DNA of 64,000 nt from Marsupella aquatica (Eukaryota; Marchantiophyta): the NCBI GenBank assembly GCA_973895155.1, contig OZ316895.1, positions 620,001-684,000 of the forward strand, written 5' to 3'. How positions within the stretch are numbered: position 1 is the stretch's first letter; the number at the start of each line of letters is the position of its first letter. Under the pieces are notes generated by a model. That model was given only the letters and a program-made list of their open reading frames with translations. It was not told the origin of the DNA and ran no database searches. The translations under genes were made by a program, and so were the position numbers. Positions 24,309-43,327 of this stretch are shown here, one piece after another.

Positions 24309-24693
24309 TGTTGAGCATAGACGACGATCGCAACGGCAAGCCCATGAACCATCCAACGCACAATAGTCGACACAAGAGATACGTGGTTCACCTCCTTGAG
24401 GCTACGTCCATGGGAACACACAAGAGAGCTTTACTGAACTCTAAGCCCGTCGGCTATACTGAGTCTCCACAGTGTAAGCTCTCCCTATCTCTCAAGTGGC
24501 TCCATAACAATGAGCCTTGGTTCTACCTCTCCAAGCACACATGCCTCTTATGATATAGTGTGCAACTTAGTTGTACCTAACCACATAGTTGTACCTAATC
24601 ACGTAGTTGTACCTAACCACGTAGTTGTACCAACCCACGTTGTTGTACCAACCACGTCATACCTAACCTAGACGTAAGAGTAAATACCCAACA
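24309..24693 (-). repeat. 5' LTR of the copia element (385 bp)
   Basis: Nearly identical to 18233-18653; the clear differences are TCCATGGGAA versus TCCACGGGAA, ATACTGAGTC versus ATACCGAGTC, and five rather than seven GTTGTACC units. It ends ACCCAACA and is followed by the target duplication TGGCC. The element's promoter would lie here. Confidence 0.96.
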
Positions 24694-24718
24694 TGGCCAA
24701 CTGACCAAAGCCAGCTGG
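24694..24718 (-). mobile_element. tRNA-derived SINE, A-box part (other half of 18125-18232)
   Basis: The minus strand reads an A box TGGTCAGTTGG (24697-24707), the same as in the intact copy at 53660-53735. Joining it to the sequence left of the copia element, with one TGGCC removed, restores an A-box to B-box spacing close to that of the other copy. The SINE therefore pre-dates the copia insertion. Confidence 0.8.
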
Positions 24719-26193
24719 TTCTTTCTTGCTAGGTAGACGATAGAGACCCAGGCCAGCACGAGAGTAGATTTCTTGGATGGACAAATTATGGTTTGTTTGC
24801 TCGAATTTGGTGTTAGAGATTTCTCCGCTCAGTAGGGTGTTAGCCTTCACAGCTCCTTTGTTGGTTACTTTTTTTATCTTTGTTCCTTTGTGTGCTTTTG
24901 GTTGGGGACCCCTTGGCTTGTTTTTCTTGGGGCCCTTTCCCCTCCTTTAGGGCTAGGTTCCATGGGGCTGGGAGTAAGGAGTACGGATGCTGTCAGGATT
25001 TTTAAGCCAATAAGATTGCAGCTTTTCCAGGGACTGAGGCGTGTATAAATACTGTATCAAGGAGTATGATTTTCCCTCACACTCCCTCTTAAACTTCAGG
25101 GGTACCCCCTGCCCCTGTGTAAGAACAGTACAGGGCATTCTCATTGGCTCCCGAGTCAAAATTCATACTTTTAAAATACTATATACACCTTGGCATACGG
25201 TGTATTTGGGCCCTAGTTAATGTCAGAGGGAGTGACCGTACTCCCTACCCCTGGCCCATGGAACCTGGCCCTTACTCTCATTCATGGGGTTATTTTGTCA
25301 TTGGGATCATGTCTCGGGTTCAGCTTTTTTTGCCCTTGGGCACTCTGATATATTTCTGGTACTACCCTAGTCATCGTTTTATCAGCTTTTACACGCCTGT
25401 GGCGAAACACCATTGCCAAGGTGGGGATCACTCGCACAAGCTTCTCACCCAAGGACAAGTTCAATTGACATTGGACAATTGCCTATCTGTGATACCTCAT
25501 GTAAGGTACGTTACACGGCGTTATGCCCCGGATGAAATCTGATATCGTTCTCAATGAAAGTTCAGCCGCATGCAGTTTGTAGTAATTGTAGCTCGCAGAA
25601 AGCAGAAACTCTGGGAGAGTGATAAGTCTTCTTGTTTATTAACTTACTTTCTGAGACGATATCAGGGTAAGTTGCAGCTTCTTTAGAGTTTCTTCACTGA
25701 CCAGCACAAAATGGTACCTACTCGCAAACATTAGTTCCTCCAAGGGAATGGACCTCTGGCAAATCCTTCAAATCATTGCTCTCGTGATTAATGCGGAAGA
25801 GTGCCTGGTACTTTTGGGAACACAGGGCCAGTGAACATTTTTCAAATCCAACTGAACAATTGCTTCTGCAAAAGTAATTATCAATGACTTGTTGAAAAAA
25901 TGTTAGTAATACTTGTGCAAGCAATCTGCTTGCCGAAGTTGCAACGTATTACTCCACTCCTTTCCGAAATTGCAACGTGGAGCATACCCATTCCAACAAT
26001 TTCCTTAACTACCACTATTGGCATCAGTTTCTGGAAGATAAGTCATTTTCACAATGACACAGCTATATCGAGGAAAGGACTTGCATATTAAAAATTAATC
26101 TATGCAAGTGGTGGCTATCTGAAATCCGCCACCCCATTCAGCTCCATGTCTCCATCCTGCCCACTTGAAGCTTGAAAAAGACATAGCTGAAGC
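24719..26193. other. Spacer downstream of the carboxypeptidase gene
   Basis: It contains a Harbinger-like MITE (24950-25271) and otherwise no recognisable gene. The segment next to 26193 should hold the 3' untranslated region of the carboxypeptidase gene. Frames at 25144-25542 overlap the MITE or lack homology. Confidence 0.5.
24950..25271. mobile_element. PIF/Harbinger-like (Tourist) MITE, TSD TTA
   Basis: This 322-bp element is bounded by ~37-bp terminal inverted repeats. The left end starts GGGCTAGGTTCCATGGGG and the reverse complement of the right end starts GGGCCAGGTTCCATGGGC; both arms reach GGGAGTACGG or AGGAGTACGG. The trinucleotide TTA is duplicated at 24947-24949 and 25272-25274. 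A 3-bp TTA duplication with G-rich termini is the hallmark of PIF/Harbinger elements. No transposase is encoded. Confidence 0.85.
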
Positions 26194-34975
<8,782 letters not shown>

Positions 34976-37900
34976 TCAAACAAGCGATTTGACAAACTGA
35001 TGGAACCCCCAAACTTCAATCGCTGATATATCAAAGTCCTCGGAGCTGCAAACAATAAGAGCAAGTTGACAGAGAGAATCATGGTAAAGTAGATACTATC
35101 AGTGGCGGATCAGAGAAATAAAATATAAAGGTGGGCAAAAGGTGACTTCCGAATCGGATATAATAAATAAAATAGAAACAAGATAAAATCGTATATCGAA
35201 ACGACTTCTGGCGGAACAACTTGGCATGAAGAGATGAAGTGCCCGAAAGACTATGGAGGGTACACGCATAAATCCAAGATGTATGTCAGGGACCATACCT
35301 GGCCAGTGGAGGGCTGCCAAACGTCTCGCATGCTCCACTATACCCAGTTAGGAGATCGGAGTTAAGCATTATGCTGTAGTGGTCCCTGCAGATACAACAG
35401 ACCTTCAGTGGAATTAGTCCTGTGAACGTCCACGACAATCTTTGCACCTTCAATAAATCCTTCGGACACAAGGAGATCCACAAGGAACAATTGAGAAGTC
35501 CCGAGTTGGAAGAAATTTACCCGCCACCAATGGCAAGTACATCCAAATTGGAAAACATAAACATGCTGTTTGTCCTTGTCCACTTGTACGCTTTCATGTC
35601 GGGCACTAGCTGCACAATTTCACAGCATCAGAGGTAACAGTCAACTTGTACCTTCAGAATGTCAACTGCTCAGAGCGAAATTTCCAGCGAATTCTGAAGC
35701 TGTCCTAATCAAGATAATAAATGACTGACAGCTCTTATACCTGAAATACGAAGCACTCTCCAATTCCATAACTTCGACCTACCACCTTCCATTCCTCGGA
35801 AGCGTAACATCCAAAGATCTAACAGCAAGGTCACCATACAACAATCAGGACTCAATAAGATGAAACATAAGCCAAGATCAAACATTAGGCAGCTTTTCAT
35901 GACGAAAGAAGTCTTAGCCTAATTGAAAACAAAGCCAGTTGAGTGCAGGCTCTATAACTCACTCTCTTGCGAGAATCCCGAACAACTAGGATGGTTGGAC
36001 CATTCATGTGCACCTTCCGGTACAAAGTGTTCAGGCTGTAACAGAAAAGACATTAAATTTCAAATCCAGTTTAAGTTGGTGTGCAGAACAATTAGCTTCT
36101 GCTGAGATACCAATAGTTGTTTGCTGATAATGGCATTCGTGTCCATAGAACACCAAATAAATGTCTACAAACACCGTCACAATTTCTGTTTGATAAAATT
36201 GGTGTCCAAAACAATATTTATGATGACTAACAGATGGTTAAGGGATAAGAGTCATTGGAATATCCCATCGAAACAATTTGTGTTTGAAGTGGTACACAAA
36301 CAAACAGGACTTACCTGATACCGTCCCTTTCTGTACTGTACAGTAAAGTCCAGTCGTAACTGCGGAATCTCACAGGCAAGACTCCTGCTATCTGTCGGCA
36401 AGAAATTAGAGTAATTTTCAAGTGAGACAAAAAAATAATTTAATACAACTGGGAAACCATCTATAATACGTGAAGTTGCACACAAGACCATCATAATATC
36501 CCCTGCTGCAAGGGCCCCCCACCCCCCGAACAATGCAGAGCAAGGGTTCAAATCTTACAGCCATTATGTGGTTATCCATGAGGATGGAAGATTCGCTATC
36601 ACAATGGGGAGATATTTTCCCCTGAAGTGGGATAGACTGCATGTCGATGACGTGGTCAACGTGATAATAATTTTCCTCTTCTAGGGTGTCAGCTGCAGAA
36701 TTTCTTTCATCACCAAAGTTTCTAGCTTGCAGATTAGTATGATCCACTGCTTCACCGTCACTTCGCTTTTGAGGTACTAGTTGATGAATGCCTGAGTCTT
36801 GCAGATGCACAGAATTTTCCTTCAGATGACCCCCACATGCATCAAGGGCAGCTTTAGCAGCTTCGTTCATAGCCATGCTGCTGTGGGAAGCAGATGCCCA
36901 AGCATCTAATTTGTTTTGAATGAACTTATACCTGCATCATTTAGTCGTTCTTTCAGTCTACTGTCAACATCAACACCGAACTTAGCCGAGTTTTAAAGAC
37001 TTTCTACCACTCGCGTGTTGGCATTTGATACGTTTTTTTTTCAACTCTTGTTACACTTAATGCTTTGTCCTCTTGTCTCTTACCTTCACCCAATTAAAGT
37101 CCCATGATTTTTTTCCGACTCTTCTCTTGACGGTTATTGGATGAACAACCAGTGCCAAATCTATTTCAAGTAACAAGTATGCATCACAACGCAAAATCAT
37201 CCATTACGTCTTTCTTTTCCTCGACATCAGGACTCTCTAATCACGATGCAAGTATTCCATAGATCCAGAATACCCATTTGGTGTCGGTTTGAAAGTTGTA
37301 CCCAGAGGCAGTGGTCACAAACTTAAGACGTTTTAATGGGCCGCCTGCTTTCCCTTCCTTCCAGACCACTTCCCAGGTGTGCACCTCGTTCACATAATAA
37401 TTGTTATGGGTTGGCGAAGAGTCAGAGAATTCCTCCCTCCAATTTTCCTCTTCTCTTCTAAGTGTACTTTGGTAGTCATCAATGTGAGATCTCGCGTCAC
37501 CGTTAAGGGAATCACCAGTTGCCTGACTATGCTTCATGTAATCTGCAAGCCTGCCCGAGAAGTTCTTGTGCAAAAGCTCAGGGGGAATAGTGTTTGCTCG
37601 CAGGTCTTCAGGGCTAACGTTCAAGTTCTCTTTAGACGATTTTCGTCCACCAAGAAGTCCCTTGAGAATATCTGACACACCTTGATGACGGCTCGCTGGC
37701 TTGGAGGACTCTGGTACTACCCCTGGGCCTAGACAGTGGACCCCCACAAATTGAGCCGCCGTGATCTGTGGCCCATGCAGACCAAAATCAATAACATCAG
37801 GCAGATCTACGAGGGCTGCCTGGAGCTGCGGTCATGAGAATAAAATTCAGTCAGTAAAATCACAGCGAGAAGTCAAAAGGCTACATTGAGTAGTCTCTCA

Positions 37901-38182
37901 ATTAGTCGCGAAGGAAGAAATGAACACAAAATTTGAGTTAGAAGTCGGGCAAGGAGAGAGACACATGGATTTTATTATACTCCAAAACATGGGTGGAACA
38001 TTGGGTACATGTTATTTGAAGGAGGCCCTGCAAGGTTTTACCGTTCAAAGGGAAAGAAAGATGAGAAATTCATGAGAAGGGGAACATACCAAGTTAGGGC
38101 CCTGAATCAGGAATACTGGAGGTGCTGAAGCGGCCATCGGGATGCTCAATCTAGTAGCCTTCTCATTACCTTCAAATCCCAT
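34976..38182 (-). CDS. TLDc-domain protein, 9 exons, 494 aa
   Basis: The C-terminal third is a clear TLDc domain, found in oxidation-resistance (OXR1-type) proteins and V-ATPase regulators. Exons: 38182-38090, 37825-37274, 36924-36559, 36391-36315, 36035-35963, 35818-35741, 35609-35521, 35385-35299, 35045-34976; 1485 nt in frame. The domain reads LPVRFRSYDWTLLYSTERDG, SLNTLYRKV, GPTILVVRDS, FGCYASEEW, YGIGECFVF, YKWTRTNSMFMFSN, LAIGGG, SGACETFGSPPLA and, in the last exon, DISAIEVWGF. These are the standard landmarks and run through to the end of the domain. The N-terminal two thirds (MGFEGNEKATRLSIPMAASA...) are hydrophilic, Ser/Glu-rich and unfamiliar. The exon 2/3 junction is ambiguous: an alternative pair of sites would add 12 residues without changing frame. 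Catalysis is not expected of this fold. Plant members are linked to oxidative-stress tolerance, so any role here is inferred. Confidence 0.88.
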
Positions 38183-39471
38183 GATCCCGGTAAGAGAACT
38201 TTCTTTTCCTAATAACGTCCTTAGAGATCCTACGTAAGCCCTAGCCGATCAGCTACAGTAGCCGTTAAGGCTCGCTCTCCTTCAGCTTCGATCTACCACC
38301 CACATTCCTCAATCCATCCCTGGCAGTTACGGATGCTACTCCACCCGTCTTTTTGTGCCTCTCGTCGAGCTGCTCTTCCCACTCGACGATCAGACAAGCC
38401 GTCGGTGAGAACCTCCTACTGTGATTCCTCCTAGGCTAATCTCTTCCGACTACCGAGAATTTGGAATTCGATTCCGACGTATAGCCTGAAATTTCTGAAA
38501 ATAAGTGAGCCAAGTGCTCACGACAGCATTGCAATGGTGGCTTGATGGATTCGTCAGCTTCCACCTCCTGCTCCTTGTTGTTGCTACCTTTCGATTCCAG
38601 TTGGAATCTAGCTGACTACTGTAGCTACTGTAGTCCAACAACACTGCTCTGTTTCTCCCCTGCAAATCTCTCCCACATCACCCACCTTCCAATTGATCCT
38701 GAATCTAAGTCAAAACCTCGAACCTACAACTCCTCTTGTGGGCGTCGCCACGCTTGCCCCCTTGCTCTTCCTCATCTTCCAAAAGATCCCGAATCCGAAT
38801 ACAAATCCCGTCTTTCGGCTCACCCTTCCTAACTAACAACGAGATCCAATATCGAGGTTAGCGGAATTGTAGCTCACGAAGTCCCAATGCAAAGACCACA
38901 CCACTACCACAATCAAACATCTCCGATCCTTCAGCCTCGTGCTTTTTGCCGCTCACCAAGACATCACAGACAATTCCATTGAATCTGTGGCATTGAGATC
39001 CTTACATTCTTCATTTGGATGTGACATTGACCCAGAATCCAAACGGCGATGAAGCTGACACTCACCATCCCGGCAATGCAGAAGAGGAAGAGCAGAAACG
39101 AAGCCCAGAAGGAGCTGAGCTACATGCAGGTAGAGAGAGGGGTCAAGTTCGTCTCTCACTCCTTCAGCTCGTGCAATCGCTGTGGTGGTGATGGTGGTGG
39201 CCGCGGCTAGTCGACAGAGGGCAAGCACAGCTGTAGTTTGGGTGGGCGCTGAACAAATAGACAACGCGAAAGCAAAAGAAAGAATTGGAAAGCGAAAGAA
39301 TTGGAAAGCGAAGTAAGGTTTAAACCACCAGTTCCCATATGAAGTAGTTCAGGAAACCTCTAGTCATCATTTCACAATCGTGCGACATTGAAGCCCAGTT
39401 GAAACCCAAAATTGCCAAAATGCTGGGATGGACTTTGGTGATCCGGGTGGAGCCAGCGAATCCCTCTTTGC

Positions 39472-39615
39472 TGCTCATTTTGTACGTCTTATTGAAAAGA
39501 CCATTCGAGGTGGTTTCATAGAAACTAAAAAATCAGATTCTGCTCAATTTGTACGTCTTATTGGAAAGACCATTCGAGGTGGGTTCTAACTAAACAAACT
39601 AAAAAATCAGATTCG
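39472..39615. repeat. Tandem duplication, 69-bp period
   Basis: Two units, starting TGCTCA at 39472 and 39541, share TTTGTACGTCTTATTG, AAAGACCATTCGAGGTGG and ACTAAAAAATCAGATTC. The high identity suggests a recent duplication. Confidence 0.85.
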
Positions 39616-39855
39616 ATTTTATGTGAGCTACAAAGTTGATGTCAAAGGTAGCTTCTCAAAACTTCAGGAAACCCAAAGTGCAGATAGTGAGGGTGGCTTT
39701 ACAAGATGTTGGGGACACATTCAACTTTTTTTTGGTACCCAAGATATGATAAAGGCCATTCAATGGGGAAAATTTGCATAAATGTAAACCTTTTCCTCAT
39801 TTATTTTTTGCTTTTCTTTTTACTCTTTCTGGTTTTGAGGGGTTTACAATTTTTT

Positions 39856-40204
39856 ACACTGTTCTCACAGTAATTAGTGTTATGCAAGAATTAGTGTTAG
39901 TACAAAATTTGGTAAAAATGATTTTGAGTCCAAATAACACTAATTTTTGTCAGTTTTCAAAATAGATGTTTTTCAGTTTAGTATAAATTGCTTGTAAAAA
40001 ATGGATGATCTTTAGTCCAAAGTAACACTAATTGTTGTGTATTTTTTAAAATAGTTTTTTTCTTTGTATTTTGCCACTCTTAAGACCACAGGAACACTAA
40101 TTCATCTGCGCAAAATTAGTGTGACTAACACTAATTTGTGAGTAGACCCTGAAAATGGGCGCTCTCAAATTAGTGTTAGGCACACTAATTACGGTGAACA
40201 GTGT
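39856..40204. mobile_element. Inverted-repeat (MITE-like) element rich in AATTAGTG motifs
   Basis: The left end reads ACACTGTTCTCACAGTAATT followed by AGTGTTA. The reverse complement of the right end reads ACACTGTTCACCGTAATTAG followed by TGTG. The inverted repeats are thus about 24 bp with few mismatches. Inside, AATTAGTG or its complement CACTAATT recurs roughly ten times in both orientations. No convincing target duplication was found, so the superfamily is unassigned, and no protein is encoded. Confidence 0.65.
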
Positions 40205-40331
40205 AGATCTTTTGGTTTTGGGGAACATATTGAGCCTGGACAACCGAGGAGTTTAGTCTGCCCATCCCTATGGACTGCGTAAAGCCCTGAGTCAGTTTCT
40301 CCTTCGTACGATAGGCCTCGTGTAGAACATA

Positions 40332-41575
40332 TTAATGAATAGCTCCCAATAACCCCTTAGCTTTGTAGACTTTGCCCAAGGATATTTCCATAATATCATA
40401 ATTATCACGATTTCCATCCTTGACTCGCCTGACAAAGTAGGAACAATCTAGGCTAGTGATCATCCCATAACCTATATTCTCACTCACAATATATTCCCAT
40501 AGCTTACAAGTGATTGCTCGGAGCGTTGGATCATTTTGAGAGCACTCTGAGTGTAAGTTAAGGTTCCGCACTTTTGACAACTGGTCTAGTCTGTTGCACT
40601 CTACGACTAACACACTTTTCTTTCCCTCCTTCATTGTAAGGTCCGGAATTATGCGCCTCTTGGTGTAATCCACGACAATATCTCCACCAGTATTGTGAAT
40701 CACCGGAGTTGAACTGATTTTTTGCTGGGCAACTGTGCAAAACTTGAAGGGTGCGTATGAAACAAAACTTTTAAGGATAATGCCAAACATGCTCCTTACA
40801 ACACCATTGTTGCTACCGTGGGATTTTGGCACAAGATCAAAATCGTTGGCATTTCTCTGCTCCGATGAGTCAAGTGACTCTACATCTTGGGGGGTTAACT
40901 TAGTATATATTTTGGGGTACCACGTGCAATCCTAGCCTAATATAAACACACCTATTTTATAATGGGAATATTCTAAAAACATTCTCTATTTTCAATATTA
41001 ATGACCTATTTTACTTTATAAAAGATATATATTAGAGAATGTTCTACAATTATTGGTCTATAATATCTTCTTTTGCTTCCTACGCTTTTTTAAAATTTAG
41101 GTAATTTCTCTGAAAATACCTATTTTGGATCGCACGTGGTTTCTAAGATTTTTGATAGTCAACCCCCCGAGCTCTACATCCTTTTGAGCGTCTGCAAATA
41201 ATTAAGCTTTCCCATTCCCTTACTGTCCCGGGAGAGTACAACTCATCATCCAGACTCTTACTCCCAGATGAACTGTTGGAAACTGCAGGTTTCTCGGGCA
41301 ATGTCTGATTAATCCACTCCTTCTAGGACATCAATTGTTTCAATTGCAGCAACCACTGGTTTTCCTGCTCCAACAACTCGTTTTCTCGCTTCCACAACTC
41401 TTTTTCCTGCTCTAGGCAACAACTCTTTCAATCTCTTTGCCTTCAATCTGCTGCTTGTCTCTGGCAATAGTGGGTTCTCTAGTTGTTCAATAATACCGCC
41501 GATTGTGGTGGCGACTTCCTGCTTCTTCCTCTTGAGTTTGCGGATGTCGTTATTGACTAATGATAGTGTGTTCAT
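40332..41575 (-). pseudogene. Decayed coiled-coil gene interrupted by a MITE
   Basis: On the minus strand a coding-like stretch begins MNTLSLVNNDIRKLKRKK. After a frameshift near 41414 it continues as LEQEKELWKRENELLEQENQ, a good coiled coil, then meets an in-frame TAG after QLKQLMS. Further on comes a frame change and then a 287-bp MITE (40886-41172). Beyond it, 166 residues stay open to a stop at 40332, including IIPDLTMKEGKKSVLVVECN and LDCSYFVRRVKDGNRDNYD. Removing the MITE and one target copy joins DAQKDVESLDSSEQ to the downstream frame, so the insertion hit a former exon. The IIPDL...VLVVEC and YFVRRV pattern loosely recalls the nuclease-like module that precedes kinase domains in CRN-like proteins. 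That is only a suggestion; I do not recognise the gene firmly. Confidence 0.6.
40886..41172. mobile_element. hAT-like MITE copy 1 (287 bp), 8-bp TSD CTCTACAT
   Basis: AT-rich element with terminal inverted repeats CTTGGGGGGTTAAC on the left and CTCGGGGGGTTGAC (reverse complement of the right end). Subterminal repeats ACCACGTGCAATCC and ACCACGTGCGATCC are inverted as well. The 8-bp duplication CTCTACAT at 40878-40885 and 41173-41180 is perfect. It encodes no protein. It shares nearly all its length with 43048-43327. An 8-bp duplication points to the hAT superfamily, although the termini are not the usual CAGGG. Confidence 0.92.
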
Positions 41576-43047
41576 TTTGCCAATCTCCGTCTGATTGATG
41601 GCGCTCGATATTTTCCAAGTCTTCCTTTCACACCGTCACCCCAAGAATTCTAGCCCTAATCAACCACCCACCTTAGTCGTTGTGATCAAATTCATTTGGA
41701 AGTGCCAAAAAGCAACCTCAAAATACCCAATCGATATGCCTCTTGCTGTGAACTGATAATTACATATCTGTGTACACGAATGGTAAAATAGTAAGTAAGT
41801 GTACATACCCTGTAAGTGTACAGGTCTCTTACAAAGAGACCAGCATCTTGAAGTAGGGACACACAAACAAGAACTAGAGGTTGTGCAAGGAAGAGAATTG
41901 ACAATGCAACTTCGACATGATACAGGAATTTAAGCTTTGAAACTATCTCAAAACCCAGGAACAAAATTGGAATGATGGAGTTAAAGGCAAACAAAGAAGG
42001 TAATATGCCTTAAAAATTCATATGCTCAGGCAGGTTTTACGCAGCACCTGACTCAGTTGGATAGCTAGACCCTATCCTTCTTGTTCTCTTCTGAGTTGTA
42101 TCAGTCACTACTGATCACAATAACTTCGTTTCTCACAATCCCATCTTGCCGTGTTGTCATAGTTTAGTAATGTTGGAGTTGCAAGCTAGTTGAATGCATG
42201 AATTATGGTGTGGCCTTTCATTTATATTAGCTTGTCCTCTCAATCAAGCCATATACCAATGGTTCTAATTCAGAAATTCTCAAGGAGATAGTTACTTTAT
42301 TTCTCAAAATACATGCAAGGGTACATGTGAAAGCATCAACTGGACCATGTATGTATAGTTCTTTAAACTATTATATGTGGACAAGTTTTTTTTCTCGTGA
42401 GCGGCCTTTGAACTTTGGTGCAATGGTACAATTAAATCTTGTTGCACATTTGGTTGGCTTTGAAAAGTAATGTGGAACGTGACAAAAAGCAAGGAGAAGA
42501 CACTTTACTGACCATTAATTTTCTCAACGCATTTTGGTGCCTTTGTAAGGTACGTCTCAACATCATCAAAGTCTCTGCAACACAAAACCAAATGAAAGTC
42601 CCTGCAACACAAAATCAAAACCGCTATGTCAGGCAGGGATGCAAAATACTCAACACATGCATGATGGAGAGTGGTTACCTCTACTTTCTTTGGACTGCGA
42701 TGCATTGCAATGAGTGGGGGTGACAGCATACATGTACGTGCCATCAGACCAGAAGGTTGGCCAACAGTTGGATGGGAGGAAGCAGCATGTTTGTTCCCTC
42801 CCTTTACGGAATGGGTAGTGTAGGCCCCTAATGATTCATAATATTCATCAGGTGTGATCTGGCCCGCAGTTTGCAAGTTCCTGCTACTCCTCATAGACTC
42901 CTGATCTAGTTTTGCAAAGCTAAATTAACGGCTACTCGTATAGTACTATGAGTGTCGATTGATCGATATGTCTGCCGTAGATTGTGCCTCCTCCCACAAG
43001 GGTGAGGGATTCATGGCAATTGGACTCTACTATGGTGGACTGGTGGG
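41576..43047. other. Spacer, no gene recognised
   Basis: A hydrophobic minus-strand frame at 41692-41994 (FEIVSKLKFLYHVEVALSIL and further membrane-like segments) and a 129-codon minus-strand frame at 42505-42894 are the only long frames. Neither carries a family motif I know, nor convincing neighbouring exons. They could be remnants of genes or chance. Confidence 0.4.
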
Positions 43048-43327
43048 CTCGGGGGTTTAACTTAGTGTATAATTTAGGGTACCACGGGCGATCCTAGCCT
43101 AATATAAACACACTTATTTTATAACAAGAATATTCCAAAAATATTCTCAATATTAATGACTTATTTTATTTTATAATATATATATATTAGAGAATATTCT
43201 ACAAATATGGGTTTATAATACCTTCTTTTGCTTCCTACACTTTTTAAAAATTTAGTTAATTTCTATGAAAATTGTCTATTTTGGATTGCACGTGGTTCCT
43301 AAGATTTTTGATAGTCAACCCCCCAAG
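43048..43327. mobile_element. hAT-like MITE copy 2 (280 bp), 8-bp TSD CTGGTGGG
   Basis: Direct-orientation relative of 40886-41172, sharing CCTAGCCTAATATAAACACAC, TATATATTAGAGAAT and CTTCTTTTGCTTCCTAC in order. It starts CTCGGGGGTTTAAC and ends GTCAACCCCCCAAG. The duplication CTGGTGGG at 43040-43047 and 43328-43335 is perfect. Divergence from copy 1 appears to be around 10-15 percent. Confidence 0.92.

Larger units (their letters stand above)
18233..24693 (-). mobile_element. Nearly full-length Ty1/copia LTR retrotransposon (6461 bp), TSD TGGCC
   Basis: A complete LTR element transcribed on the minus strand. The 5' LTR is 24309-24693 and the 3' LTR is 18233-18653, flanked by the perfect 5-bp duplication TGGCC. 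The primer-binding site TGGTATCAGAGC (complement of initiator Met-tRNA) is at 24295-24306, directly inside the 5' LTR, and a purine tract AAGGGGAAGAT abuts the 3' LTR at 18654-18664. The domain order gag, zinc knuckle, protease, integrase, reverse transcriptase, RNase H is typical of Ty1/copia. Over shared sequence I counted only about two substitutions between the LTRs, so insertion appears recent. It is not autonomous as it stands, because two nonsense codons interrupt gag-pol. Confidence 0.97.
38183..40331. other. Upstream region of the TLDc gene with repeats
   Basis: The first few hundred bases past 38182 should include the TLDc promoter; no TATA box is evident. A tandem duplication lies at 39472-39615 and an inverted-repeat element at 39856-40204. 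The frames at 38542-38832 and 38953-39264 have no family motifs. Confidence 0.5.
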
